Origin: Paenibacillus terricola
Lineage (GTDB): Bacteria; Bacillota; Bacilli; Paenibacillales; Paenibacillaceae
Direction of reading: 5' to 3'
NCBI RefSeq assembly: GCF_014779765.1
Contig: NZ_JACXZA010000002.1
Coordinates: forward strand, 558,001 to 622,000
DNA: 64,000 bases
Notes under the pieces: generated by a model
Told to the model about the DNA's origin: nothing
The model's input: the letters and a program-made list of their open reading frames with translations, nothing else
Databases searched by the model: none
Made by a program: the position numbers and the translations under genes
In this document: positions 42,154 to 50,667 of the stretch, one piece after another
How positions within the stretch are numbered: position 1 is the stretch's first letter
Layout: every line of letters starts with the position of its first letter

Positions 42154-42193
42154 AACAGGGAGCAGGCCAACGCGGCGCTGCTCCCTGTTTCAT
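42154..42193. terminator. Strong hairpin between VOC and multicopper oxidase genes
   Basis: AACAGGGAGCAG (42154-42165) pairs with CTGCTCCCTGTT (42178-42189). Tails are moderately T-rich on both strands; it can serve both convergent units. Confidence 0.75.
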
Positions 42194-42223
42194 TGAGAGT
42201 AAAGGCAGTTTAATAAAATCGTG

Positions 42224-42307
42224 ACCGGTCGCAAGCAGGAAGGTAGGGGCACGACCATAACTTTTCGAACCAATGATATCGAAGTTCTTCTCCGATTCTC
42301 GAAGCTG
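42224..42307 (-). pseudogene. C-terminal scrap of an ars-cluster FAD oxidoreductase
   Basis: Minus-strand frame LRESEKNFDIIGSKSYGRAP then TFLLATG. The same protein end is seen, joined to ArsR, at 21832-22008 (RQPEKNFYIVG). The nucleotide stretch GATAT(C/A)GAAGTTCTTCTCCG is shared. No complete gene. Confidence 0.5.
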
Positions 42308-42337
42308 CTTCACCATTGTTCGTTGAACTGCCAACAA

Positions 42338-43879
42338 CTACTCTGGCATGTTGCCTGCGTTAGGATCTGCAACAAAGGTAGTTTTATATTTTTGATATAA
42401 TAATTCTGTAACCATACCAGCAGAGGCATGATGAAGATCATGACAGTGGAACATCCAGTTTCCTTCATTATTTGCTTCGAAGGCGACAACGTATTCTTCT
42501 CCCGGCTTCAAATTCAACGTATCCTTGATGATTGGAGACCCTTCAAGGGGCTCCCCGTTCTTACTTAGCACTTGAAAGAAGTGACCGTGCAGGTGCATCG
42601 GATGATCGTCGGATTTAGAGTTATTAACGAGGTGAACCTTGATGGTATCTCCATTTGTTACGTTTATCGGATCTGTTTCAGGAAACGTTTTTCCATTTAT
42701 AGTGTAGACCATTTCACCATTTTTCATTTCGGTGTTTAAATTCATCGTATATTCCAACGTATACTTCTGACTTAAAGTAAAATTGGATTCACTTTTTTGG
42801 CCATAACGGCTCATATCGACTTTTGTTAGATTTTCCGTTTCATTCGACTTGTCTGAGCCTGAAGGAGCCCCTTCATAAACGATCAGTGCTTTCATGCCTT
42901 TTACAGCAGCATTGTTGCCATGATCCTCAATCAACCATTGTCCCGGATTGTTAGCAACAAACTCAATATCGTAACGCTCACCTGGAGCAATGCTTACAAC
43001 ATTATCTTTAAGGATACCTGGATTGTTTATAGGTTGCCCATCGGTAGAAGTGACTTTGAACTCATGTCCGTGCAAATGAATTTGATGACTCAAATAGCCC
43101 GCATTGATCAGTCGAATTCGTACATTATCTCCTTTCTTAACAGGGAACTGATCCACCAAAGAACCGGATTTCCCATTTATGGTATACAGATCGTACATAC
43201 TCATGTCATGGCCCGTATTCATCGCACTATGATCCATTCCTGACATATTATCACCAGACATATCCATGCTGGACATGTCCCCGGAGCTCATCCATTCATC
43301 GAGGACAAGCGTATAATCACGGTCAACGCCAGTGCCTTCTTTGGGCTCGACGATAAAGGATCCGTACAATCCTCGATCCAATTGATTTACGCTATCCTGA
43401 TGTGAGTGGTACCAGTAGGTACCAGGGACATCTGCTTTAAACTCATACGTAAACGACTGACCTGGTTGGACAGCGTTTTGCGTTACACCTGGAATGCCGT
43501 CCATTTCATTTGGAACAGGAACACCATGCCAATGAATTGTAACTGGCTCGGGCAACTGATTCTTTAAGTTAACTTTTATCATTTCACCTTGTTTGACCCG
43601 AATTTGTGGTCCAGGAACAGAATTGTTGAATGTCCATACTGGCAATGTTTTGCCTGGAGCAATTTCCTGATTGCTACTGCTGGCAGTCAAACTAAATTCT
43701 CTGCCCGTTAGAACAGTAGGCTTTACCGTTTGAGCATCTGTCGACTTCCGAGAGTCTTTTATCCCTTCCATATTCATTCTCGAGTGATCCATTCCGTTCA
43801 TTGATCCTGTACATCCAGCCAAAATAAAGGATAACCCCCCGGCTATAACCATACTTTTGAACTTCCAATCACTCTTCAT
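42338..43879 (-). CDS. Multicopper oxidase lipoprotein (CueO/CotA-like three-domain)
   Basis: 513 residues. I take ATG 43879 (AAAGGA 9 bases before). The lipobox ends LAGC at about residue 23; a Met/His linker (NGMDHSRMNMEG) follows. Copper-centre motifs are HWHG and WYHSH (first domain), HPMHLHGHFF and HCHDLHHASAGM (C-terminal domain), i.e. complete T1/T2/T3 ligands with an axial Met. A Met-rich insert (GDMSSMDMSGDNMSGMDH) resembles the CueO copper-binding loop. It oxidises Cu(I) outside the membrane. It diverges from a CsoR-type operator. Confidence 0.92.
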   Translation of the reverse strand: MKSDWKFKSMVIAGGLSFILAGCTGSMNGMDHSRMNMEGIKDSRKSTDAQTVKPTVLTGREFSLTASSSNQEIAPGKTLPVWTFNNSVPGPQIRVKQGEMIKVNLKNQLPEPVTIHWHGVPVPNEMDGIPGVTQNAVQPGQSFTYEFKADVPGTYWYHSHQDSVNQLDRGLYGSFIVEPKEGTGVDRDYTLVLDEWMSSGDMSSMDMSGDNMSGMDHSAMNTGHDMSMYDLYTINGKSGSLVDQFPVKKGDNVRIRLINAGYLSHQIHLHGHEFKVTSTDGQPINNPGILKDNVVSIAPGERYDIEFVANNPGQWLIEDHGNNAAVKGMKALIVYEGAPSGSDKSNETENLTKVDMSRYGQKSESNFTLSQKYTLEYTMNLNTEMKNGEMVYTINGKTFPETDPINVTNGDTIKVHLVNNSKSDDHPMHLHGHFFQVLSKNGEPLEGSPIIKDTLNLKPGEEYVVAFEANNEGNWMFHCHDLHHASAGMVTELLYQKYKTTFVADPNAGNMPE

Positions 43880-44029
43880 TCCATTCATTCCTTTCTGTGT
43901 TAATACATCCGATGGAACCATCATATCTGGTACATATGTAGAACTATTGAGGAATGAGCTAGGTTGAAAAATAAGACTTCTTCAGACATAGTAGTCGTAG
44001 AGAAGAACATCTTAAAATGAAGGATTTCT

Positions 44030-44229
44030 AAAAATAGACATTTGCCCACTTGATATACCTCTGCGGGGTATGTTAGTCTCTGGTTACGCTGGTTGTGCTC
44101 TTGGGACCGACCTCTCGAATTTTTTCTTCATCAACTACAATCAATATGGTTTTCATAAGAAGCCCCGTTTGCGATTGTATGACTGCAACCATCGTTGGGG
44201 CATTTGACACTACGGTTTATACCGTTTCA
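44030..44229. repeat. Patchwork of fragments from the 31-38 kb copper island
   Basis: Four pieces in series: 44035-44080 resembles 31885-31930 (csoR promoter); 44082-44107 matches 35391-35416 (sulfite-reductase-like gene) with one mismatch; 44108-44178, inverted, matches the response-regulator start (about 35678-35745); 44181-44229 matches 37804-37852 (YdhK gene). None is a complete gene. Confidence 0.75.
44055..44071. promoter_or_regulatory. CsoR-type operator between multicopper oxidase and TVP38 genes
   Basis: ATACCTCTGCGGGGTAT, an imperfect version of the CsoR box at 31903-31919. It is placed to regulate the divergent oxidase, and possibly the TVP38-family gene. Confidence 0.65.
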
Positions 44230-44241
44230 AAGGAGTCATGC

Positions 44242-44865
44242 GTGAAAAAGTGGTTACTGAGCATTAGTTATACGTTAACCGTTCTTTTTTTACTTCTGAA
44301 TAAAGAACATCTTCTAGAATGGATTCAGCAGAAAGAGTCCGCTAATATTTTTTTGATTCAGATCATAGCAATTCTGTTAGCTTTGATTCCTATTGCACCC
44401 TTTGGACTAATCGCTGGGGTAATCGGAGCTAAATTAGGCTTCGTAGTGGGTGGAGTAATTAATATAGTAGCCTCAACAAGCGCAGCACTTATTATGTTTG
44501 TTGTTGTTCGCTACACGTTCTCCAGTTCGGTACGAAGTATCATATCGAGATATAAGAGTATCGATCATCTTACGAAACTGTTCGAGACCAATCCGTTTCT
44601 GACTGTGTTTTTCGCGCGAGTCATCCCAATTATTCCTGCTCCGTTAGTGAATATGTATTCAGCGATTACTCGTATCCCATTCTTTACATTTTTCTTAGCG
44701 ACCGTAGTAGGTAAACTCCCAATAATGATCACATTCGCTTTACTCGGCGAACAATTGTTCACGAATACAAAAAATGCGATCATTACCATTGCTCTTTATT
44801 CAGCATTTCTGCTTCTGATTTATCTATCTTTTCGGATCTGGAGCAAAAAAAAGGGCATGAGATGA
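44242..44865 (+). CDS. TVP38/TMEM64 (DedA/SNARE-associated) family membrane protein
   Basis: 208 residues from GTG 44242, with AGGAG 6 bases upstream; the frame is open farther back, but that part is made of the scrambled copper-island pieces. About five to six helices; the family core is FGLIAGVIGAKLGFVVGGVI and later FFARVIPIIPAPLVNMYSAI. Family members act in lipid scrambling or membrane homeostasis; in several Firmicutes they sit beside copper or mercury genes (recall). Here it shares a CsoR-type operator with the oxidase. Confidence 0.85.
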   Translation: MKKWLLSISYTLTVLFLLLNKEHLLEWIQQKESANIFLIQIIAILLALIPIAPFGLIAGVIGAKLGFVVGGVINIVASTSAALIMFVVVRYTFSSSVRSIISRYKSIDHLTKLFETNPFLTVFFARVIPIIPAPLVNMYSAITRIPFFTFFLATVVGKLPIMITFALLGEQLFTNTKNAIITIALYSAFLLLIYLSFRIWSKKKGMR

Positions 44866-44882
44866 CTTTTCATTTGAAAATC

Positions 44883-44914
44883 AGGTTTCCGAACCTTCTG
44901 GAAGCCTTTTTTTG
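44883..44914 (+). terminator. Intrinsic terminator after the TVP38 gene
   Basis: AGGTTTCC (44883-44890) pairs with GGAAGCCT (44900-44907, one G-U), followed by seven T. Confidence 0.85.
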
Positions 44915-45139
44915 CATTGGTTTGATCACATGAATCTAGACTTCAGAGTCGCGGAACATCACTATGGCATAATCAGCCTCCAAGAGTAGGTTGTCTTTAT
45001 TGTGCTATTCTGTTGACTTGATAATGAAGGATGCCTTTTATTATTTCCTGTATAATCCAGAATGGAAGTCCGATACAAGTTATCATCTCAGTTTTAGGGG
45101 AGGGATATAGGGTAGCTTGAGATCCATGGAAGCGATTAA

Positions 45140-45153
45140 CGAAAACGCTTTCT
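45140..45153. promoter_or_regulatory. Candidate CcpA (cre) site
   Basis: CGAAAACGCTTTCT matches the catabolite-responsive element pattern (TGAAAACGCTTTCA-type) at most positions, about 65 bp before a GH5 gene. Glucose repression of the cellulase is plausible. Confidence 0.5.
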
Positions 45154-45216
45154 TTCATCTCGATTCATAGCAATTCGAGAGATAGAACAATATGAAACTG
45201 ACAGGAGGAATTTCTA

Positions 45217-46971
45217 ATGATAGGATCACACAGAACAAAATTCATGAAAAGAGTGACGGCATTTGTGATGATCGTATGTTTGATGGTTGCATTTGGGTTT
45301 GACAGTTCGAAGCTCGCATCGGCAGCAGCGGTATCTCCGTCGCAGGCCTATGTCGAAGCAATGGGCAAAGGCTTGAACGTATTTAATACCTTTGATAGCT
45401 TCAACTCAAACGACTTCTCGTTATCCGATGAGACTTCCTGGGGGCAGCCGAAGGTCACGCAAGAGTTGATTGTGGCAGCCAAGGCCAAAGGCTTCAATAG
45501 CATTCGCATCCCCATGACCGCCTATACCAGATATACAATGGGTGCCGACGGACACTATGTCATCGATTCCGCATGGCTAGCCAGATATAAAGAAGTAGTG
45601 GACTGGGCCGTTTCCGCAGGATTTTATGTCATGCTCAACCTGCATCACGATTCCTGGATCTGGCTTAAAGACTGGGATGGAAATACGGCATCCGAGGAAT
45701 ATAAGCGATATGTGGATTTGTGGACACAGCTTGCGGATTATTTCAAGGACGAACCCAATACCGTATCCTTCGAGACCATAAATGAGCCGCAATTCGCAAG
45801 CGATACCGGAACCGTCACAAAGCAGGATAAATTGAATAGGATTAACCAGGCTGCCTATCAAGTGATTCGTCATTCGGGTGGCAATAATGCAACTAGAATG
45901 GTTATTATTCCGACTTATGAAACAAACAGTGCCGAGGATAAAACTCTTGCAACCTACAATTTTATCACCGGCCTGAATGATCCAAACATAATTGCCACCG
46001 TTCATTATTACAGCGACTGGGTGTATAGCGGCAACCTGGGTATTACAGGTTTTGACGAACAGCTTTACAAAGACTCCGCTCAAACGCCGAGATCCAATAC
46101 GGATCTGTTCTTCAACACCTTGAATAACACTTTTATTTCAAAAGGCATCGGGGTTGTCATCGGCGAATATGGCTGGTTATCTTCCGATGAAGGCGCTGCA
46201 GCCAATCAGTCAGGCGAGAAGCTGAAATATCTTGAATATTTGAATTACATGGCCTCGAAATACAGAGTCAGTACGATGATCTGGCCGCCTGCATTCGATC
46301 GGGTTGCGCCATATGACTGGAATTATTTGATCGGGTCAACGATTAAAGCATCCGTTCAGGGACAACGTTCCTCCTATTCGACAGGGTTAAATGAAATCTA
46401 TATCAAAGAAAAGGCTGCAAGGGATATTCAGATTCCGCTTACGCTGAACAGGAATACCTTTAAAGGCATCGCAGGATTGAAGAAAAGCGATTATTCCTAT
46501 AATGCCAAAACCGCAACCCTTACGCTTTCAAAAAAATTTGTAAACGAGAAATTCACAAAGGGTTCATACGGCCTCATTGCGGATTTGGAGTTGCAATTCT
46601 CTGCAGGTGCAGCATGGCATCAATATATAATCAAATATGCAGCGCCGGTATTTCAAACCGCTACAGGCACGACAACATCCGGAATTACGATTCCGGCAAC
46701 CTTTAACGGTTCCAAGGTAAAACGTGCTTCAGCCTATGATGCATCCGGCAACAGAATCGGTCCGAATTCCTGGTTCCCGTATATGCAGTTTGGCTCTGAA
46801 TTTAATGACAACTATTCCGAAGGTACGTTCAGTATCCAAAACAACTTCTTTAACAATTCCGTATTGGATGGAACCATCAAGATCACGATCGAATTCTACG
46901 ATGGGCAGGTCATAAACTATGCCATCCAAAAGAGTGGATCGAATGTGACCGGGATCGGGGTAGTTTCCTGA
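45217..46971 (+). CDS. Secreted GH5 endoglucanase with X2 and CBM46-like modules
   Basis: 584 residues. Signal peptide ends near residue 37 (LASAAA). The GH5 domain has GLNVFNTFDSF, acid/base E190 in FETINEP and nucleophile E317 in VVIGEYGW. After about residue 395 comes an X2-like Ig module (ARDIQIPLTLNRNTFKGIAG) and a final beta-sandwich (about 490-584) like CBM46. This order matches the Bacillus halodurans Cel5B architecture (known). It acts on beta-glucan or xyloglucan outside the cell. ACAGGAGG precedes ATG 45217. It is lower in GC than the GH5 at 10.3 kb and only distantly similar. Confidence 0.9.
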   Translation: MIGSHRTKFMKRVTAFVMIVCLMVAFGFDSSKLASAAAVSPSQAYVEAMGKGLNVFNTFDSFNSNDFSLSDETSWGQPKVTQELIVAAKAKGFNSIRIPMTAYTRYTMGADGHYVIDSAWLARYKEVVDWAVSAGFYVMLNLHHDSWIWLKDWDGNTASEEYKRYVDLWTQLADYFKDEPNTVSFETINEPQFASDTGTVTKQDKLNRINQAAYQVIRHSGGNNATRMVIIPTYETNSAEDKTLATYNFITGLNDPNIIATVHYYSDWVYSGNLGITGFDEQLYKDSAQTPRSNTDLFFNTLNNTFISKGIGVVIGEYGWLSSDEGAAANQSGEKLKYLEYLNYMASKYRVSTMIWPPAFDRVAPYDWNYLIGSTIKASVQGQRSSYSTGLNEIYIKEKAARDIQIPLTLNRNTFKGIAGLKKSDYSYNAKTATLTLSKKFVNEKFTKGSYGLIADLELQFSAGAAWHQYIIKYAAPVFQTATGTTTSGITIPATFNGSKVKRASAYDASGNRIGPNSWFPYMQFGSEFNDNYSEGTFSIQNNFFNNSVLDGTIKITIEFYDGQVINYAIQKSGSNVTGIGVVS

Positions 46972-47033
46972 TCAAGGTTACTGCAGATTCTGCGACGAGT
47001 ATATGTCAACAGCAAAACAACATAGAAGTAGAG

Positions 47034-47067
47034 ATCCCCGATCCTTACCGGTATCGGGGATTTTTAT
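47034..47067 (+). terminator. Intrinsic terminator after the second GH5
   Basis: ATCCCCGAT (47034-47042) pairs with ATCGGGGAT (47053-47061), followed by TTTTATT. Confidence 0.9.
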
Positions 47068-47147
47068 TCTGTGCCAGATGCAAATGGATGAAACGAAGTG
47101 CGTCAATAATCGTTATACAGAATAAAGTAAGATACGGAGGTGTTCTG

Positions 47148-47612
47148 ATGGATTTGTTGAAAGGCATGGGAAAGATGGCGGGCGAATTCACAGGCAGAGT
47201 GCTTGGAGGTACTGTGCGTGTAGCCGGTGAACTTGTTCATAGCGATTACATTAAAGAGATCGGCAACGATGTGGAAAGAGTGACGGCAAAAACAGGCGAG
47301 CTGGCAGGCCAAGCAGCGAGCGGTGTATGGGATGTTGGCGCCGGTTTAATAACGGCGGATAAGCAGCAGGCTAAGTCCGGATTCGATGATCTTGGAGATG
47401 CGGTCACGATTACAGTCAGAGGTGCTGGCCAAGGAATCGAATACGTCGTTGAAAGCGGTAAAGATGTTGTGACAGGCATTAAGGAAAATGATAAGCAGCT
47501 GATTAAAGATGGCGCCAAGAAACTGGGTAAAGCTGCTGCAGTATCCATAATTGCTGTCGGTGTAATCGATATAGTCGATGGTCCGGACGGAATGGATACA
47601 TCAGAGACCTAA
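47148..47612 (+). CDS. Amphipathic Gly/Val/Ala-rich protein, unknown
   Basis: 154 residues from ATG 47148 (GGAGGTG upstream; earlier in-frame start lacks a site). It is made of repeated amphipathic, Gly/Ala/Val-rich segments with charged spacers: MDLLKGMGKMAGEFTGRVLG, LAGQAASGVWDVGAGLITAD, ESGKDVVTGIKENDKQLIKD. No signal peptide; a weakly hydrophobic stretch is near the C-terminus. No family recognised. Composition resembles stress or surface-active proteins such as CsbD/LEA-like ones, but this is speculative. Confidence 0.55.
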   Translation: MDLLKGMGKMAGEFTGRVLGGTVRVAGELVHSDYIKEIGNDVERVTAKTGELAGQAASGVWDVGAGLITADKQQAKSGFDDLGDAVTITVRGAGQGIEYVVESGKDVVTGIKENDKQLIKDGAKKLGKAAAVSIIAVGVIDIVDGPDGMDTSET

Positions 47613-47637
47613 TAAAGACCTCAATATGGACTATAGA

Positions 47638-47665
47638 CCGGCAGCGACGGTTGCCGGATTTTTAT
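47638..47665 (+). terminator. Intrinsic terminator
   Basis: CCGGCA (47638-47643) pairs with TGCCGG (47652-47657), then ATTTTTATTTT. Confidence 0.88.
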
Positions 47666-47715
47666 TTTATCCTCGAATGCATAGGGACGGTTTCTCCTGA
47701 TGAAATTAGTATTGC

Positions 47716-48087
47716 TCAAACTTCGTCAGTACTCTCACTATCGGAATCAGCATCACGACGTACTCTATAAAAAGCCATAATGATTCCCTCAGAGGTCTTT
47801 GACCTCCTTAAATATACATTGTAGTTCTTGGCATCCTCCAGCAGGCGAAGGCAGTTTAACATATCTAAGCTCGTTCTAGCGTGTTGTACAATCGCATCGA
47901 AATCAATTTGGCTAAACTCGCTTATTTTAACATCAATCTCATGAGAATCCTCGGTAAGTATCCATATCGAGTCTTTTGACACGGTAAAACAGTTTATCTG
48001 CTGATTCTTTATCGTTACGCCATTGACATAGCAATCAAAGTAACAATTCTGCGATTCAAGTTTATCTAACAGAGTTACGATAGGCAT
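47716..48087 (-). CDS. Small soluble protein, unknown
   Basis: 123 residues. Contains beta-rich segments CYFDCYVNGVTIKNQQINCF and KDSIWILTEDSHEIDVKISE and ends in an acidic serine tail (DADSDSESTDEV). There is no signal peptide. GGAG lies before the minus-strand ATG. No homologous family comes to mind; it stands alone next to the T-box leader. Confidence 0.5.
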   Translation of the reverse strand: MPIVTLLDKLESQNCYFDCYVNGVTIKNQQINCFTVSKDSIWILTEDSHEIDVKISEFSQIDFDAIVQHARTSLDMLNCLRLLEDAKNYNVYLRRSKTSEGIIMAFYRVRRDADSDSESTDEV

Positions 48088-48324
48088 TGGAACAATCTCC
48101 TTTACAAATTAATTTGTAGAAGCACATACAATCAATCATATTTAATTGGTTAAAGACTATTCCAACTTTCTACACTACAAATAACTCGGTTACTTTGCAC
48201 ACTATTACAAAAGAGGTGTCATATCATAGAAACAGATTTATACAATAGTGGAATTAAATTGACGTAGAAAGTTGAGTGTGATAGCATTGGTTTAACTTAA
48301 AACGAAAAGGCTATGATGAGAAAT

Positions 48325-48575
48325 AGTAGGTATTAGGGATCTCACAGAGAGAAGATGGTTGGTGCGAATCTTCATTGATCTAATACTGAAGCAGTCTCGG
48401 AGCTGTGAACCGAACAGAGGAATCTTAGTAGGCTTCAACGGAGTTCCACCGTTATTCAGGAAACAATATCGGAGATATCCCGTATTGATAGAGTGCAGAG
48501 AAATCTGAAATTAGGTGGTAACACGGACATAATAGTTCGCCCTAAGTTGACAAGAAAATATGTCAGCTTAGGGCT
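48325..48575 (+). promoter_or_regulatory. T-box leader (tRNA-sensing riboswitch)
   Basis: The parts in order: AGTA S-turn near 48326, stem I distal part with AGAGAGAAGATGG and loop GGTGCGA (48361-48367), stem closing at GAGCTGTGAACCGAA, stem III (AGTAGGCTTCAACGG...CCGTT), the T-box AGGTGGTAACACGG (48512-48525), and the terminator CCCTAAG...CTTAGGG with T-run (48541-48575). The specifier is probably AAC (Asn), though neighbouring frames cannot be excluded. No amino-acid gene follows; only a 15-codon stub and a nucleotidyltransferase. Confidence 0.85.
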
Positions 48576-48650
48576 TTTTCTGTTTTATTTCTTCTCGTGT
48601 GAAAATTTGTAATTTTCCAAAAATAATTAATAATTGATGGGGGAGTTCTT

Positions 48651-48698
48651 TTGAAAATTGAATTTCTGCGAGGGCGTAAAATGATTCTTGAAGTCTGA
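48651..48698 (+). pseudogene. 15-codon stub after the T-box leader
   Basis: TTG 48651 follows GGGGGAG and reads MKIEFLRGRKMILEV to a TGA. The position and ribosome site fit the first codons of the gene once controlled by the T-box, now cut off. Too short to identify. Confidence 0.4.
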
Positions 48699-48788
48699 CG
48701 CCCCTTTCCCTACGGTCACATAAGCCTATCGGTCTCGTGAATACCAGAACGTTAGCCGAAAGAAGTTCTTAATTTAGGAGGAGTCTAG

Positions 48789-49556
48789 ATGATATTAGAA
48801 AAAGTTATAAATAGAATTGTAATACAAAGTGAATATAAGGATTTTGTTGATAAGTATATAGATAATATACTTACTGAATTTAAAGGCAAGATTCATAGCA
48901 TTTATATGTGTGGTTCGATTCCAAAAGGAACTGCTACACCTTTTAAGTCAGATGCAGATTTTACCATTGTATGTGTAAATCCCAAAGATATTGATTACGA
49001 AAGATTGTCAAATATTAAAGACAGGCTTTTAGAAGAATATCCAGTATTAACTAAGATTGATACGATAATTTGCTCGATTGACGATGTATTAAGTAAACCA
49101 AATGAGTGGGGTTTTTGGGTTAAAATAATTTGTGTTTGCGTATATGGTCATGACGCTGGTGAAAAAGTACCACCCATTATTATTTCTCCAGCGTTCATTT
49201 TAGACTTAAATACAGAGACCAAGGAGGAAGTAGATCGTATACATAGTTTACTTTCTAATGCTAGTGATAACACAATGAAAACTAGATATATTAAAGGATA
49301 CTCTAAGAGATTAATTCGGGCATTATACTCTTTGATTTTAGAAGATACAGGTGTATGGCAAGATGACATTATTGAGATGAAGAATGCCATATTAAACTAT
49401 TGTGAGATTGACTCCGCTTTAGTTGATTATCTGTATGCTTGTTACTTAGATAGTAATGTACTTGTTGAAGAGTTTCTGGGAATTGCAGATGAAGTATATA
49501 GCTATTTTGAGAACGCCTTAAATGCAATGGCTGCTTCCAGAACTTCCTTCGACTAA
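48789..49556 (+). CDS. Nucleotidyltransferase (aminoglycoside adenylyltransferase-like)
   Basis: 255 residues. The nucleotidyltransferase core is YMCGSIPKGTATPFKSDADF (about 38-57): GS, then D-x-D with the metal-binding aspartates, followed by a helical C-terminal domain. This layout is that of ANT(9)/ANT(3'')-like enzymes and relatives. TTAGGAGGAG precedes ATG 48789. It is clearly more AT-rich than the neighbouring cellulase genes and sits downstream of an orphan T-box, suggesting transfer into that site. Substrate unproven; streptomycin/spectinomycin-type antibiotics are a guess. Confidence 0.75.
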   Translation: MILEKVINRIVIQSEYKDFVDKYIDNILTEFKGKIHSIYMCGSIPKGTATPFKSDADFTIVCVNPKDIDYERLSNIKDRLLEEYPVLTKIDTIICSIDDVLSKPNEWGFWVKIICVCVYGHDAGEKVPPIIISPAFILDLNTETKEEVDRIHSLLSNASDNTMKTRYIKGYSKRLIRALYSLILEDTGVWQDDIIEMKNAILNYCEIDSALVDYLYACYLDSNVLVEEFLGIADEVYSYFENALNAMAASRTSFD

Positions 49557-49865
49557 ACCATATTGATCGACGGGCTTAGGGGGATGGATGTGCTCACTCG
49601 CTTCTCAGAGTGACCAGTAGCAGCCTCAATCATGGTCATGACAAGTAGGGGTGAACATTATAGCGCTCGCTCGGGATCAAGTCCCACGGGCAAGTACGTT
49701 CGACCCGACTACCCTAAACCTCGAGGCTAATGTAAAAAGGATCAACCAGAAAGAAATGGTTGATCTCATAATACGAAGGGCAGATTAGCTTAATATCAAT
49801 TTCCATTTCTCTTGCAACATACCTCTAACCCCATACGTCAATAACTGTTGAATAGGGGGATAATT
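49557..49865. other. Gene-poor stretch with one hairpin
   Basis: About 310 bp without a convincing gene. GATCAACCA (49740-49748) and TGGTTGATC (49757-49765) form a stem without a T-run. The GC-rich portion 49600-49735 shows short inverted pieces but no tRNA or known RNA. Confidence 0.4.
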
Positions 49866-50342
49866 ATGAAAAAAATTATCTTAACTTTAATAGCAATGTG
49901 CTTTATTACGACAGGATGCTTTGGAGCAGATAAAGCGTCTGAAGAAAGAAACCGGGTACCACAACAAGTAGTCATTTCATTAACTTTGGAAGACGTAACG
50001 GAAGCTATAAAGGCGGAAGGGCTTGAACTGATACCAGTGGCAACACTTAAAAACGATTGGATATTGAGTAACGTAGAACCGAATAGGTTCCGAGTAGGCA
50101 AACCTAATGAGAATACAGACCCTGCTAAATTAGACCAATTTTCTATTTATGTTTTCGAATCAGAGAACGAGCGTAAAAAAGGATTAGATGACTTTAATAA
50201 ACAAAAAGAAGCATTTGATATGATTGTTCCACTCATCTATGAAGCCAAAAATGTAATGATGATTTATTGGTCTGATGCTTATAACCCGAACAAATTTGGA
50301 CAACAATTTCAAGATACATTCGACCGACTTAGAAATAAGTAA
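49866..50342 (+). CDS. Lipoprotein, unknown function
   Basis: 158 residues from ATG 49866 (AGGGGG upstream). The signal MKKIILTLIAMCFITTGC has a lipobox with Cys at about 18. The body (VISLTLEDVTEAIKAEGLEL, DQFSIYVFESENERKKGLDD) is mixed alpha/beta, ending FQDTFDRLRNK. Similar short lipoproteins occur in Bacillales, with no known role. It is AT-rich like the nucleotidyltransferase gene before it. Confidence 0.7.
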   Translation: MKKIILTLIAMCFITTGCFGADKASEERNRVPQQVVISLTLEDVTEAIKAEGLELIPVATLKNDWILSNVEPNRFRVGKPNENTDPAKLDQFSIYVFESENERKKGLDDFNKQKEAFDMIVPLIYEAKNVMMIYWSDAYNPNKFGQQFQDTFDRLRNK

Positions 50343-50391
50343 TCAAGGGCAGGATAGTTTAAATATGTGTTAATATGGAACTAAAAAATCG

Positions 50392-50416
50392 CAGCCGGCC
50401 CGAGCGGATCGGCTGC
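50392..50416 (+). terminator. Hairpin after the lipoprotein gene
   Basis: CAGCCG and CGGCTG form a stem of seven base pairs including flanks (GCAGCCG/CGGCTGC), without a clear T-run. Confidence 0.5.
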
Positions 50417-50436
50417 CCAAAAATATAGTATTTTGT

Positions 50437-50470
50437 AACCCTTTTGCCCCATTGGTAAAAGGGTTTTTGT
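50437..50470 (+). terminator. Intrinsic terminator, second in tandem
   Basis: AACCCTTTT (50437-50445) pairs with AAAAGGGTT (50457-50465), followed by TTTGTTT. Confidence 0.85.
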
Positions 50471-50667
50471 TTATGCAAAAAGAATGTGTTTTAGTGTGAC
50501 TATGAAAGGACGTTCATAATTTCTAGAAAACGCGAGGAATGATCCCATTCCCTATGTCCCCGACACGAAGCGCAATAGAACCTGGCTTTTCGTTTTCCCT
50601 GTAATTACCTATGCATTAGACCACGGCTATGATCAATATCAGGAACACAAAAAAAGGAGGCTGCATT

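Noticed and set aside
49640-49740. Possible tRNA because of a GTTCGA string in a GC-rich stretch
   Set aside because: No cloverleaf can be built around it: acceptor and anticodon stems are missing.
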